This document shows, in pieces, positions 50,011-61,682 of a stretch of DNA of 64,000 bases (positions are counted from its first letter, which is position 1; every line of letters begins with the position of its first letter). Source of the stretch: Epithemia pelagica (taxonomy: Eukaryota; Bacillariophyta; Bacillariophyceae; Surirellales; Surirellaceae); assembly GCA_946965045.2 (NCBI GenBank), contig OX337229.1, forward strand, positions 1,426,001 to 1,490,000. Direction: 5' to 3'. The position numbers and the translations under genes were made by a program. The notes under the pieces are model-generated. The model was not told where the DNA came from and made no database searches. It saw nothing but the letters and a program-made list of their open reading frames with translations.

Positions 50011-50424
50011 CTATTTCGATGATTTCATGAGCCACCAGAGCATACACAGAACGACCACACAAAAAACGACCATGTATAGCATATGTTTGTTGCTTGATGA
50101 TTGCAACATTGTCCCAATTCGGGTCAAGCTATTGGACAGCATATCTCCCACGTTTTGAAATCCGTCACCCATTCCATCCAAAAGAGAGTTCTGTTCCTTC
50201 ACCTCATTGCCAATGTCAATGGTCAAGCCCTTCAAACGAGCCACTTGATCGGACAATTCATCAATGTATTCATTATTTTGTTGTTCCATGATTCCAGCAT
50301 TCGCTTCACTAGCACTCAAACCCCGTCGTGAACGACCTCCTTCCACATCCGAATATCCATTGCTGTTGTTTCTTCGTCCGTACATTGCTGTTCCGTTGTT
50401 TCTATGGCGCATGGGATCGGACAT
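50011..50424 (-). CDS. BET1: BET1-like Qc-SNARE
   Basis: 137 residues. The SNARE helix spans ~45-105: EQQNNEYIDELSDQVARLKG, then LTIDIGNEVKEQNSLLDGMG with the zero-layer Gln in KEQN. A C-terminal anchor follows (LYMVVFCVVVLCMLWWLM) with a short KSSK end. BET1 works in ER-to-Golgi vesicle fusion. The N-terminal ~40 residues are polar with many Asn and Arg, as is usual for the family. Single exon. Confidence 0.9.
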   Translation of the reverse strand: MSDPMRHRNNGTAMYGRRNNSNGYSDVEGGRSRRGLSASEANAGIMEQQNNEYIDELSDQVARLKGLTIDIGNEVKEQNSLLDGMGDGFQNVGDMLSNSLTRIGTMLQSSSNKHMLYMVVFCVVVLCMLWWLMKSSK

Positions 50425-51174
50425 TCAGCGTCCTACTTCGTGTCCCAGTCGTGGAGAATGAATATGAAAAGTTTCCTCCTGAGAAGTCTCGTTTCGCGCT
50501 CTTGTTCTGAACCTGGCGTGCCGCTGATGTTTCTCAAAGGAGAACCTTTTCACTTTCTAAGAAGAGAGGTCAGAGGTTCTTTTGATTGTTGTCACGCTGC
50601 TTCGGCTGTACTTTTTTTAGCGTCCGCATTCCCATTGCGGAAACAAAATCGGGGGCGGGAATCAATTCCCTCCCGGGTTTCGAGTCCTGGAGTATGTATG
50701 GTCTATTCGTGGGCTAAGTCGCTGCGATGGGCGCAATTCTTTTTCTTTTTGTGTGTGTGAATCAATCTTCTTTTCCCCCAACGGCATGTTCTTGTCGGCA
50801 TTTGTACATTCTATCTGATACATCTCACGTCCCTGTACACAATATCCTATACTCGTGCATGAGCGGGGGGAGAGCAGGGCTCTTGTTTTCTTTTTCGCGT
50901 TTCCTTCTGGGGAGGTCTCTTCTTCTCCGTCATTGACCGAGGCTGTCAACGACGAAGACATCAATTTTGCACTTTCCACCATAGGTGTCAATCAAGAGGG
51001 GTCTGTCTCACTTTTCTCGACAATCTCGACAACTTGGTATTGTTTTTGGTTGTCAACTCGTCCCTTGGCATTCAGGGCATCTGCCGTCGTATTCGCAGTC
51101 GAGTCTTTTTTGACGTCTCTTGTCAATCTATACCCGCAGAATCTTGTTTCCTTCAACTTTATCATCTTTGTGCA
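50425..51174. promoter_or_regulatory. Divergent intergenic region between BET1 and adenylate kinase
   Basis: 750 bp between divergent starts, T- and C-rich on the plus strand (tttctttttgtgtgtgtg near 50740). The adenylate kinase frame is open upstream to 51034, but those codons have no presequence character. No gene supported. Confidence 0.35.
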
Positions 51175-52110
51175 ATGTTGAGTGTTACGGCTACGACGAG
51201 AGCAGCATCGCGCTGTAGTTACCATGGACGAAATTCATTGATTCGATCATTCATGTCGACGCAAGCGTTGGCGTCTCCTGAGGAGGAATCACAGATGGTT
51301 CTCATATTGGGCAAGCCGGGTGGTGGTAAAGGAACCATTAGTGGGAAGATACTGCAGGTAGGTCCATGTATCTTTCCACTTGGATATGGTTCACTTGTAA
51401 ATCGATATGGCCGGACGACTCTCATGTGTCCGCTTACGTTGTAACCATGACAAATTTCAGGATTTTCCAAAGTTTCACCACGTTTCGACGGGAGATCTTC
51501 TACGGCAACATGTCCGTGACAAGACTGAATTGGGTATCCAAGCAAAGGGATACATGGATACTGGTGGATTAGTACCAGATGACCTTATGATCGACTTGGT
51601 CATGAACGATGCGTCAAAATATTTTGAAGACGGACGAGCACTTCTTCTGGATGGTTTCCCTCGCAATATACAGCAAGCGGAAGCGCTCGAACAGGTGACG
51701 CAAATTGACTATGTGGTTAACCTCGATGTTCCCACCGAAACCATTGTCGAACGAATTGCTGATCGATGGATTCACCCGTCGTCAGGTCGCGTATATTCGT
51801 ACTCCTACAAGCCCCCCAAAAGAGCTGGCTTCGATGACATGACTGGAGAACCACTCGTGCAACGTGACGACGACAAGCCGGATTCAGTCCGAACAAGACT
51901 GGCTGCCTACGACAAGGTAAGACGATCAGCTTTGGACTGCTGTGGAAGTTTGCCCCCAACTCATAACTTGCTTTTCGTGTTGGAGCATAGGTGACAGCAC
52001 CTTTGGTAGAATTTTACCACCAAAAAGGGATTCTGAAAACGTTTTCAGGGACGAAGAGCGATATCCTGTACCTTAGAGTGAAGCAGTGGCTTCAAGACGA
52101 AAATTTTTGA
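51175..52110 (+). CDS. Adenylate kinase, mitochondrial type, three exons
   Basis: 252 residues from exons 51175-51357, 51461-51916 and 51991-52110 (introns 103 and 74 bp). The presequence (TTRAASRCSYHGRNSLIRSF) is basic with no acid, fitting mitochondrial import. The P-loop is VLILGKPGGGKGTISGKIL; the AMP-binding part has FHHVSTGDLLR and LLLDGFPRNIQQAE. The LID domain (DRWIHPSSGRVYSYSYKPPK, then DDMTGEPLVQRDDD) is the long form, without zinc cysteines. It interconverts ATP, ADP and AMP. The third exon (FYHQKGILKTFSGTKSDILY) supplies the last helix. Confidence 0.92.
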
Positions 52111-52193
52111 AGACTTCTCAAAACCGACAACGTCGTGTCCATGTCCATTTTATTTTTCGCTCCACTCATTTCGCATGAGACACGAGAATGGAT

Positions 52194-52466
52194 TATGCTC
52201 AAATAATGAATTGCACTTCTAACACGTAGTTATTTGTCGTAACACAAATCAAATCTTTCCGTACATCTGATATCAGGTCTCCTAGTTCTCCATGTCTCTC
52301 CATTTTGGTCCACCGAAGACCCTGGTCGAGATTGGTTTATGCTCAAGAATAATGAATTACACTTCTAACACGTAGGTATTTGTCGTAACAAATCAAATTT
52401 TTCCATACATCTGATATCAGGTCTCCTAGTTCTCCAGGTTGGTCCACCGAAGACTCTGGTCGACAA
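52194..52466. repeat. Imperfect tandem duplication, ~144-bp unit
   Basis: Unit 1 begins at 52194 (tatgctcaaataatgaatt) and unit 2 at 52338 (tatgctcaagaataatg). They share ctgatatcaggtctcctag and ggtccaccgaagac. Unit 2 has lost a short piece near its end. AT-rich, no coding capacity; the surrounding 52111-52685 region holds nothing else recognisable. Confidence 0.75.
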
Positions 52467-52685
52467 GGACTACAGATAGGAGTATTAGTTTGTCACTTCG
52501 TAAAACCATTAATTTCATACTATACGCAATATTATAATGCTTAGGCTCACAACTGGATATCAAGAATTCTAATGGACGAAGAATTGTGGTATAAAAAAGC
52601 GTAGCCTTCCCGTGTGCGTCTGGTGATCAACTCAACGAAAATATCAGACAAACAACGAGAAGTGGTCAAACATATAAATCACACA

Positions 52686-54501
52686 TCACGACAAAACACG
52701 AATATCCTGCTCCGACGAAGCAGTGCTGTTTTTGCGGGGCCGTATATCTGTCGTCCCAGCACGAGGTGACAGCCCACCGGGTGTTTGTGGGGCACGGGAA
52801 GAAAGAGTTGCTTCTTTCCCAATCCAACCACTTAGATTGTCCTTCTTCTTCTTTACTGAGGAAGAAGGAACACTACGTGTTGCGGTCCCCTCTTCTTTGT
52901 TACTCTTATGATCATCATGTCCAGGGGGGTGCACGTGATGATCCAATCCGGTCATATCACCAACTGTGCAACTCAATCTTCGCAAGCTCCTCGCCCATTT
53001 TGCAAATTTGGAACGAAGACGAGAAAGTGATGATCGTCGTTTCGTCCAACGTGCTAACACAACGGTTCCGAGAGTCGAAAGTCTCTTCTCAGATTTAAAG
53101 CTTGGATCTTGAGTTTCAGCACTTTCTTCAAGTCGTATCAGTTGGTTCAATTCTTGTTCTTCTTCTACGGCCCGAGTTCGCTGTCGGTTGGCAAGAACAA
53201 CAACTCGAGGGGTAACAAAATCATCGCTTTGAGCTGGAGTGTCTAAAAGGTCAACGGGTTCTCTTACTGGCAAGCTAACCAGTTTGACATTCCCCTGTTG
53301 CATCCGTGCTTCTTTAACTCTGTTCAGAGTTATGACCCAGTCTTTACAGGAGGCTTTGCTATCAGCTCTCAAATGATATAATCGTCCAAGAACTTGTATA
53401 TTGAAAGATATCTCATCATTATCCTCTGGATCAATTTCAATAGACCCCACCTGCACAATGTAAGAAACAGTGAGCTTCGTGTTCACAAAATTGATATATG
53501 CAGAACTCCTAACCAAAACATACCTTCTCTAGATCAAGAGTGGCAAGCAACTTTGTACGTTTTTGGCTCTTGTAGTAGGATAAACATTCACCGTCTGTTT
53601 CAAACCATCGTGTCTGCCACTTTCCATTTCTTCCCAATTTTTGTAAGTAACCTCCGATAAGAGAACCTGAAAGATTCTTGCCTCCAAGGAGATCATCGTC
53701 AATATCAGGAACGTGAAAAGCAGGGTCATCGGCTCGGTTGCTGTTCGTTCGCCGGCGGCTGTTTCCGATAAAACGAGTAATAGAAGAATTTCGTTGAGCG
53801 TGGTCGGAGTCAGATTCCACGGTATCTTGCCCATCTGTCGATGAACCAGGATCCCCTGGACTCGAGGAGGTCACCGCGGAAGAAGGCTCTGTGTTGTCAT
53901 CTTCTGAATAAAACCCTGTTTGTGGGGCTGCGTTCGAAAGCGAAGTAGGTACCGAATGCAACAAAATTGCGGAGCCATCACTCCCTCCCGGTAATATGCT
54001 AGAAGAGGATCCGGTGTGCAATGGTGTGGAAGGATCTGATATGATGGTGGGGATGGGGCGATCCGGTGAAAGTGCTGCTTGTAATGGGGTATTATCCGAA
54101 ACTGAACCCGGAACACCCGCTGTGCTTGGTGTGTTCACTGAAGAGGCGCTGTCCGCACTGGTGGAGTTTTGCTGTGCAACTTGATCAAATGGATTGATTG
54201 GTTCAACAACTTGAGCACCGGAGCTCTGGTTGTTATCTGTGCCAGAAGTGTTCGATGTTGTTGCTTCAATAGATGCAGCCAAAGGAGACGGCGGCTCACC
54301 TCCTAAACTTCCTGATTCCGATTCGGTCATCGCCATAATTTCTTTGCCTCTTAGCGAACTCCTTAGTCCGGTGCCTGATTCAGCAGAGGAAACTGAGGAT
54401 TCCATCGATGATGCTACGGAGGCTGAACAGGAAACATCGCCAGAGGAACTGGCGCCTGTTCCTGTGGCGCCTGGAGTTTGGTTCAGAAAGTTTCCATCCA
54501 T
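52686..54501 (-). CDS. PH-domain protein, two exons
   Basis: 580 residues from exons 53524-54501 and 52686-53450 (73-bp intron, donor GTATGT). The PH domain (~283-375) is split by the intron: GGYLQKLGRNGKWQTRWFET, then LSYYKSQKRTKLLATLDLEK, joined to VGSIEIDPEDNDEISFNIQV and WVITLNRVKEA with the usual C-terminal Trp helix. PH domains bind phosphoinositides or proteins. The N-terminal ~280 residues are Ser/Thr/Pro-rich and probably disordered; the C-terminus is basic and Ser-rich. The partner lipid cannot be told. Confidence 0.8.
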
Positions 54502-55473
54502 GTGTTAATCTCTTCAATCAAATGCGAGATGAATTGGTTGCAAAGAAATGGGGTTCTCCACAAACTATTGGTCTGAGCAGAGCACGACTCTGTCTCTTTG
54601 ATGTGTATGAGAACTGCTGTGCAAACACTCCGAGAAAGTACTGAGAGAGGGCGCTTTCAACAAAAAAATAGAAGAAAGCGAAAAAGAGTGTATCCGTCGC
54701 TCGAGAGAAGCACATGGAAAGCTTCACTTATGGTTTTCATGCACGCGAGCCCCGCCACAAGTGTCCGACACTCCGATCGATCCGGGACTCCTGGAACACC
54801 AACTCCCGACAAAAACTCTCCATCGCTTACGAAACATTATTATCATTGTACGTATATTGGAAAGTAACTTTTTCGTTGCTGGGATGTAGTGTTTCGGCCC
54901 GGCGCTGCATGTGACACAGACAGAGGTCACATGAAAAATTACTGGTACGGCCCTCGGGTGATCCCAAATCCCAACCGATGCGTTTCGGAAAACAGATAAC
55001 AGCTGTTAAACGTGGATCTGCGGCTAGCTGACCGCAGAGGCGTATTGTAATCCTGGTACAACCCCGACGTCTCGCCTACCCCAATCATGATATATCGTAT
55101 AATTTTGCTAGATTAGGAGCGAATATTCTGGGATGGGGAGTTCATTCCCAGCCAAATTTCAGTTTGACGATTTACTATGTGCTATGTGCTCCTGCTCTAA
55201 TCTTCTACTCCTACTCCTCTAGCTAGAACTTAGAGAGTACACTCTCTAGTAGCTAGAGAGTAGAGAGGACAATTATTTCTCCTCAAGACTCTCCTACCTA
55301 TCTACCTAGCTACCTACCAAGGCAATGAACCATGATACACTACGATGATAAGAATGCAATATCGAGGTACTCATTCAAGCGATCTCTTCGACAATATTGA
55401 TCAACATCCCTCTAGTCAATCTACCTAGCTAAAGGCCATGAATCATGACAGATGACGACAAGAGTATCACCCA
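54502..55473. other. Intergenic region with CTAG-rich hairpins and a relic duplication
   Basis: 972 bp. Overlapping inverted repeats lie at 55231-55260. At 55368-55440 is a degenerate copy of the end of the next gene's coding region (the original is ~133 bp to the right). No other gene seen. Confidence 0.5.
55231..55260. repeat. Two overlapping, mutually exclusive hairpins
   Basis: tagagagt-ac-actctcta (55231-55248) and ctctctag-tag-ctagagag (55242-55260) share the central arm, so only one can fold at a time. Confidence 0.6.
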
Positions 55474-56469
55474 TTATCCAAATTGAGAATTCTCTTCGAT
55501 GTACTCATTCAGGCTATCGTCGAGCTCTTCGACAATACTGATCAAGCCCTGGTCCACCTTCTTAGAAACCCGTTGAAACCCATCCAAGGCTTCCTCCGTG
55601 AGTTGCTTCAATTCATGAGCAAAGCCAAGTCCCCGAACTGTCAAGCCAGCTTGAAGCACTGCCAACCTTTCCACCGTGGTTTCGTAGCCGATCAATTGTC
55701 CCAGTACCTGTGCAGCTTCGCCCAGATCCTCGCCCAGCTCTTCGACAACTCGCGCGTGGATAATTCGCATTATTTCCAATAGTCGTGAGGACTCCTGAGT
55801 CTTTGTCGTTGCACTGGCGATTCTATCGCATTCATTCTCCACATAACGAAGGAAGCCGGGAGTCAAGCTATCTCTTTCAGACACAAACAAGTTGTCCAGT
55901 GCCTCTTCCCTTTCTCCGGAGGTCAACTCTTTTGAAGACACAATCCTTAGTATCTTTCCCATGAGCTCTTTGTTTTTCGCGTCAATTTTAGACGTTTGAA
56001 CAACAAAATCCTCGACAAAACTGAACGACAGTTCAGCTGCTCGATGGAGATTTGCGGCTTTAGATTCGTCTCCGTCTGAATGGGCATCATCTACTATAGA
56101 ATTTGCGACTTCCAGACCATCATGTTTTGCCAAATCAAGTAGGAAATCAAAATTCTTTGCAAGGATCGAAGGAATGTGGTCGGGGTCTTTTGCTTCGAGA
56201 ATTGAGTTGAGAAGTTTCTGGAATTTCTCTTTGAGTTCTGGTCTCCGCCTTTGACTTTCTTGTTTGTTTTGTTCATCTTTCATGGACCCATGCTGATGGC
56301 GCAACTCGGTTGATTTCCTCGGAACTCGAACTCGAACGGCATCAAGCCAAGCCGATTGAACATGGCACGGTCGTCCAACCGAAAGGAGGCCCTCCGTAGG
56401 CTTGCATAACATGAGGACTAAGGGAACCCATGACCGCGTTAAGAAGAAGCCTATCGTGTTCTGTCGCAT
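55474..56469 (-). CDS. Signal-peptide helical protein of unknown function
   Basis: 331 residues from the ATG at 56469, chosen because it starts a hydrophobic signal (GFFLTRSWVPLVLMLCKP); the frame extends upstream to 56661 with non-conserved-looking sequence. After the signal the protein is basic, then all-helical: LKEKFQKLLNSILEAKDPDH, FDFLLDLAKHDGLEVANSIV, AELSFSFVEDFVVQTSKID, LLEIMRIIHARVVEELGEDL and LTEEALDGFQRVSKKVDQGL. No family is recognised. Plastid targeting is possible but the cleavage motif is not clear. A broken copy of the last codons lies just downstream. Confidence 0.6.
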   Translation of the reverse strand: MRQNTIGFFLTRSWVPLVLMLCKPTEGLLSVGRPCHVQSAWLDAVRVRVPRKSTELRHQHGSMKDEQNKQESQRRRPELKEKFQKLLNSILEAKDPDHIPSILAKNFDFLLDLAKHDGLEVANSIVDDAHSDGDESKAANLHRAAELSFSFVEDFVVQTSKIDAKNKELMGKILRIVSSKELTSGEREEALDNLFVSERDSLTPGFLRYVENECDRIASATTKTQESSRLLEIMRIIHARVVEELGEDLGEAAQVLGQLIGYETTVERLAVLQAGLTVRGLGFAHELKQLTEEALDGFQRVSKKVDQGLISIVEELDDSLNEYIEENSQFG

Positions 56470-57119
56470 CTTCTCTCTTCCCTTTTCCGTTGTCTCCAAC
56501 CGCCGTTTGGTAATGATATATGATATATTCTTTGGGATCTTTTGTTCATGGGGTCCGGGGTCGCGGATCGATCCTGGATTGCTACGCGAATCGTGCGTCG
56601 TGCGCCACAAAAGTCGCACGCTCAGCGCATGTCCAATTGGATGGGGGTTGCGTCTGTACATCTGTCTGTTGAAGAAAAAATCCGCTCCCTACTCCCAAGC
56701 ATGTATGCTATTAGCCGCTGTTAGATGGATTCCATAGAAATAGCCCTTTTGAAAAATTATATCGTGCTGGGGATTCGTATGTGGGGGAGAAGATATGCAC
56801 CTCTATTGTTCATTCATTGCAATTTGCACTTTGCACCCCGCACACCCCAGTGTCGGGCGCGTCACAGACGCGACACAAAGTTTTGCGTCGGAATTTATTC
56901 TCCATGTCGCAGTGTCACTGAACAAGAAAAAGAGAAGCAAAAGATACCCCATCACTTGATGGAGTGACGACGGCAACAAAGTGAAAACATCCAACTTTGT
57001 TTGTGGTCCACATCTCAGGTTGGGTTGAACTGAGGAAGGACCACTACCATTCGATTCTTTGTTGCAGTTTACGTGAACGAGTTCTTGTAACTAGGAAGAA
57101 AACAAAAGAAGAATCAAAC
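56470..57119. promoter_or_regulatory. Divergent intergenic region upstream of pyruvate carboxylase
   Basis: 650 bp between divergent starts. No coding signal beyond the in-frame leader of the minus-strand gene; it should hold both promoters. Confidence 0.35.
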
Positions 57120-60100
57120 ATGGTGTTGCGCACCGTGTCAAGATGTCTCTCGCGTCGTCGTTGGTTGATAGTCGGCCATTCAGGAACTCGGGCATTGTCC
57201 TCTTTGACAAGCTGGAATGGTTTTGCGCATTCGCCATCCGTGTTGCCTGGACGCCATACCACGACCTTCGGCTGGACAGCAACACCGACGGATCGTCGAG
57301 GCCATTCTGTTGGTGGCAGTCCTCTGTCCTCGGCTCCCACACGAACCATGGCCACCGACGCCAAGAATGATGGGCCTCCTGTCTTTTCCAAGTTGTTGGC
57401 GGCCAATCGAGGAGAAATTGCGACCCGCATTTTGCGCGCCACGACCGAATTGGGCATTCCTTCGGCTGGTATTTATTCGCACGAAGGTAGGCAGCCAGTC
57501 TGATGGGACATTGTTCGGCGTTTGTATTGATTCAACGGTGCTTGCTGGAAGATGGCCTTGGGTTGTACATGTTATAGTGGCTCACCATTTTTTGATTCAC
57601 TACTTGACTTTGTCTGCTTTCTGGGAAAACAAAACAGATCGTTTCACGCAACATCGTTACAAATGCGATCAAGCCTTTGCGTTAGATAGCCGAAAACCAC
57701 CCGTGGCGCAATATTTGGATATTCCCAACATTGTTTCCATTTGTCAACAAAACGAGGTTACCGCCGTTCATCCTGGATATGGATTTTTGTCCGAAAATCA
57801 AGCCTTTGCGCAAGCTTTGACCGATGTCGGTATTACCTTTGTTGGCCCGACCGTGGCCAATCTACAAGCCTTTGGTGACAAAACGGCGGCTCGACAAATG
57901 GCCTTGGCAGCCAACGTTCCTGTCGTTGCGGGGAGTCCACAAGCCTTTGCCACGGCCCAAGAAGCGGCCGAATGGATTGCCAATCCAGAAAATCAGTGTG
58001 CCTATCCAGTCATTGTCAAGGCTCTAATGGGTGGAGGAGGACGAGGTATTCGCATTGTGCCAACCGAACAAGACTTGCCTGCACTCTTTGCCGAAGCCTC
58101 GAATGAAGCTGCTACTGCCTTTGGCGATGGTCGATGCTTCATTGAAAAATATGTGGAACAACCTCGACACATTGAAGTCCAATGTTTGGGTGATGGTTCG
58201 GGGAAAGTCGTGCATCTGTGGGATCGCGATTGCTCTGTGCAACGAAGGCATCAAAAAGTGATCGAATTAGCGTACGTATTATGGCTTCGCTTTCTCTGAT
58301 ACGTGAGTTTTCATCTCACATCTTCGTTTTCTCTTGCTCTTGTGCCTCATTTTTTAAACTGGACGGCGTGATTTGTGATCAACCATGTGACCTTGTGATC
58401 GACTCGTGCCTCTGTGGGAATATACGTCGGTTGATCATGCCTCGTTTGGGAATGTATATCCGCACTGAATTCTAGTCCGGCCGAGGGCTTGCCAGAGGCA
58501 ACACGTGCGGGTATTCTGAGCGATGCTGTGAGATTGCTGAGTTCGGCCAACTATCGCAATGCCGGTACGGTAGAGTTCCTTGTGGACAAACATGGACAGC
58601 ACTACTTTATGGAAGTCAATCCACGTGTGCAAGGTAAGAAATTTCAAGGGGTTCGTGTAACAAAGCTCGATGATGGAAGAAGTATCCCAAAATGGCATTT
58701 ATTGTTTCTCTCACGGTTTGCTCCTGCACTCAATATCATCTTCTACATACACTACACCTCAATTCAGTCGAACATACGGTGACAGAAGAAATTACTGGAA
58801 TTGATATAGTCCAATCGCAGATTCTGATTGCTTCGGGAAAGTCCTTGGAGGATTTGGGTTTGACACAAGACAAAATTCCCCCACCGATGGGCTGTGCCAT
58901 GCAATGCCGAGTCACCACCGAAGATCCATCACAAGGATTTCGACCCGACACCGGTACCATTTCTGTTTTTCGTATGCCCTGTGGTATGGGCATTCGATTG
59001 GACGACGGACCGGGTTTTCCTGGTGCCCGCATCACTCCTCATTATGATTCTCTCTTGGTTAAAATCACCTCACGGGCCCGGAATCGAATGGAGGCCGCAC
59101 GGAAATTGGAACGAGCCATTCGAGAATTTCGTGTCCGTGGAGTCAAAACCAACAAAAGTTTCTTGCTCAACGTTCTACGGCACGAAGACTTTTTGAACGG
59201 TGTGGTCCACACCGGATTTATTGCCGCCAATCCCACATTGCTGGATCCAGTCAAGGAACAAGATCGTGGACAAAAGATTTTGCGGTACATTGGAAATATC
59301 ATTGTCAATGGAACACCTAAAGGTAAGTACAAATGAAGCGACTGAGATATTGGCCCATCGTTTGAATGGAATAGAGCCATCGTCGACCGAAGGCTTCTTC
59401 CAGGACGCTCTCACTAACTTTCGCCCTGGACAATGACACATTTTTCAGAACTGGGTGCCGTTGGATCTCGCCCTAGTTCCGTCGACCCCATGATACCAAC
59501 CATTGAACCAACTCCTGCACAAGTAAAGCAGAAAGACAGCGGCCCGTCTTTGAAACAAATCTTTGACACTCAAGGTCCTCAAGCTTTTGCCAAGGCAGTC
59601 CGCGATCGCGAAGGCTTGTTGATTACGGATACGACTTGGCGGGATGCTCATCAGTCCTTGTTGGCGACGCGGTTGCGTACAATTGACATGCTGAACATCG
59701 CCCAATCGACCAGCGTTGCTCTCTCCAATGCCTATTCATTAGAATGCTGGGGCGGGGCCACCTTTGACGTCGCTATGCGGTTTTTGCGCGAAGATCCATG
59801 GGAACGATTGGCAACCTTGCGTGAGGCCGTACCCGATATTCCCTTTCAAATGCTTCTGCGTGGAGCAAATGCTGTAGGATACACTTCCTATCCAGATAAT
59901 GTGGTTTTCGACTTTTGCAAAGTGGCAAAAGAAGCCGGTATGGATGTCTTTCGTGTCTTTGACTCGGTTAACTACCTTGAAAATATGAAACTTGGTATTG
60001 ATGCCGTGGGACAAGCAGGCGGTATCGTCGAGGCTGCGGTTTGTTATACGGGTGATGTCTCAAACCCTGAGCGGGGAATGTACAACCTTGACTACTACTT

Positions 60101-61682
60101 GGAGTTTGCCCGACAATTGGAACAGTTGGGCATTCATGTACTCGCGATCAAGGATATGGCAGGTCTTTTAAAGCCACAAGCGGCCACCCTTCTTATTGGG
60201 GCTCTACGAAAGGAACATCCTAATCTTCCTATTCACGTTCATACTCATGACACGGTAAGATCTCTATTTGAGGCGACGTGATTGACGACGTCGCAAACGT
60301 CAATTCTCTCATTATCCGTTTCTGTTTCATAGGCTGGAACCGGTGTTGCCAGTATGCTTGCATGCGCGTATGCGGGTGCAGATGCCGTTGATGCAGCTTG
60401 CGATGCCATGTCTGGCACGACGTCTCAGCCAACTCTGGGCGCTCTTGTGGCAGGAACGACGGGAACGGAGCTCGACACAGGTTTGGATTTGGCACAGATT
60501 CAGTCTTTGAACGAGTATTGGGAGGAATGCCGCGGTTTGTATGCCCCCTTTGAGTCGGGTCAGAAAACTGGCAGCAGTGATGTTTACGTTCACGAAATGC
60601 CCGGTGGTCAGTACACCAATCTCTTGTTCCAATCGACTCAACTTGGTTTAACAGGACAGTGGTCCAAGGTCAAGAATGCGTACGCCATGGCGAACCGTTT
60701 GTTAGGTGATATCGTCAAGGTCACACCGAGCTCGAAGGTCACTGGTGACTTAGCGCAGTTCATTGTTGCAAACAACTTGACTGAACAAGAAGTCATTGAC
60801 AAGGCCGAATCGTTGTCATTTCCCAAATCGGTAATTGAATACTTCCAGGGATTTCTAGGCATTCCACCCTTTGGCTTTCCGGAACCTCTTCGTTCTCGTG
60901 TCCTCAAAGGACGTACAATCCCCGACACCAATGGACTGACCTGCTTCGAAGGACGACCTGGTGCCGATTTGATGCCCTTTGATTTTGAGGGTGCTCGTGA
61001 TAAATTATCCTCGAAGTGGGGCTCCGAACTTGGCGACGAAGTCAAGGATGTCGATGTCCTGAGTCATGCTATGTACCCCGCTGTATTTGATGAATGTAAG
61101 TGGAAATCATGAATGATTTTTTCAATCACAGTTTCCCTATGTGAGCTGGGACCCAAGTCTTCTCACGTGTTCGATGGGATGCCCATTTCAATCGCAGACA
61201 TGCAATTCAAATCAGAATATGGCAACGTTTCTTTTATTGACACTCGAATGTTCTTGACGGGGATGAAAGTGGACGAGGAAAAGACCATTGTGATTGAAAA
61301 AGGCAAAGAACTTGTGATCAAACTGATTTCCGTTTCGGAACCCGACACGGACGGAATGGTGACTCTGCAATTCGAATTGAATGGAACTCCACGCATGGTG
61401 CAAGTCCAAGACAAGTCAGTTGGTACGGAGAAAATGGCTCGTCCCAAGGCTTTGGTGAGCGTAGAGGGCAGTGTGGGAGCTCCCATGCCGGGTGTTGTGA
61501 TTGACACCAAGGTCAAAAAGGGCGACAAGGTCAAAAAGGGTGATCCCCTCGTGAGTCTTTCCGCCATGAAGATGGAAACCAGTGTGACTGCTCCCGTGAG
61601 TGGAACCGTGAAGCATGTCGAGGTCACGACTGGCGAACAAATCGAAGCGGGTGACCTCTTGGTGGAAATTGATGAAACATGA
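57120..61682 (+). CDS. PC: Mitochondrial-type pyruvate carboxylase, eight exons (seven introns)
   Basis: 1,255 residues from exons 57120-57486, 57638-58271, 58476-58633, 58768-59322, 59449-60254, 60333-61095 and 61198-61682; that is seven coding exons with six introns of 151, 204, 134, 126, 78 and 102 bp, all frame-consistent (the count in the call is one too high). A basic presequence ([20 protein letters not shown]) suggests mitochondria. Biotin carboxylase: [29 protein letters not shown] and [19 protein letters not shown]. Carboxyltransferase: [20 protein letters not shown]. Biotin carrier: LSAMKMET with biotin Lys 1219. It makes oxaloacetate from pyruvate and bicarbonate. The last intron has a decoy acceptor (ttttttcaatcacag); the true one gives [20 protein letters not shown]. 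Confidence 0.94.
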
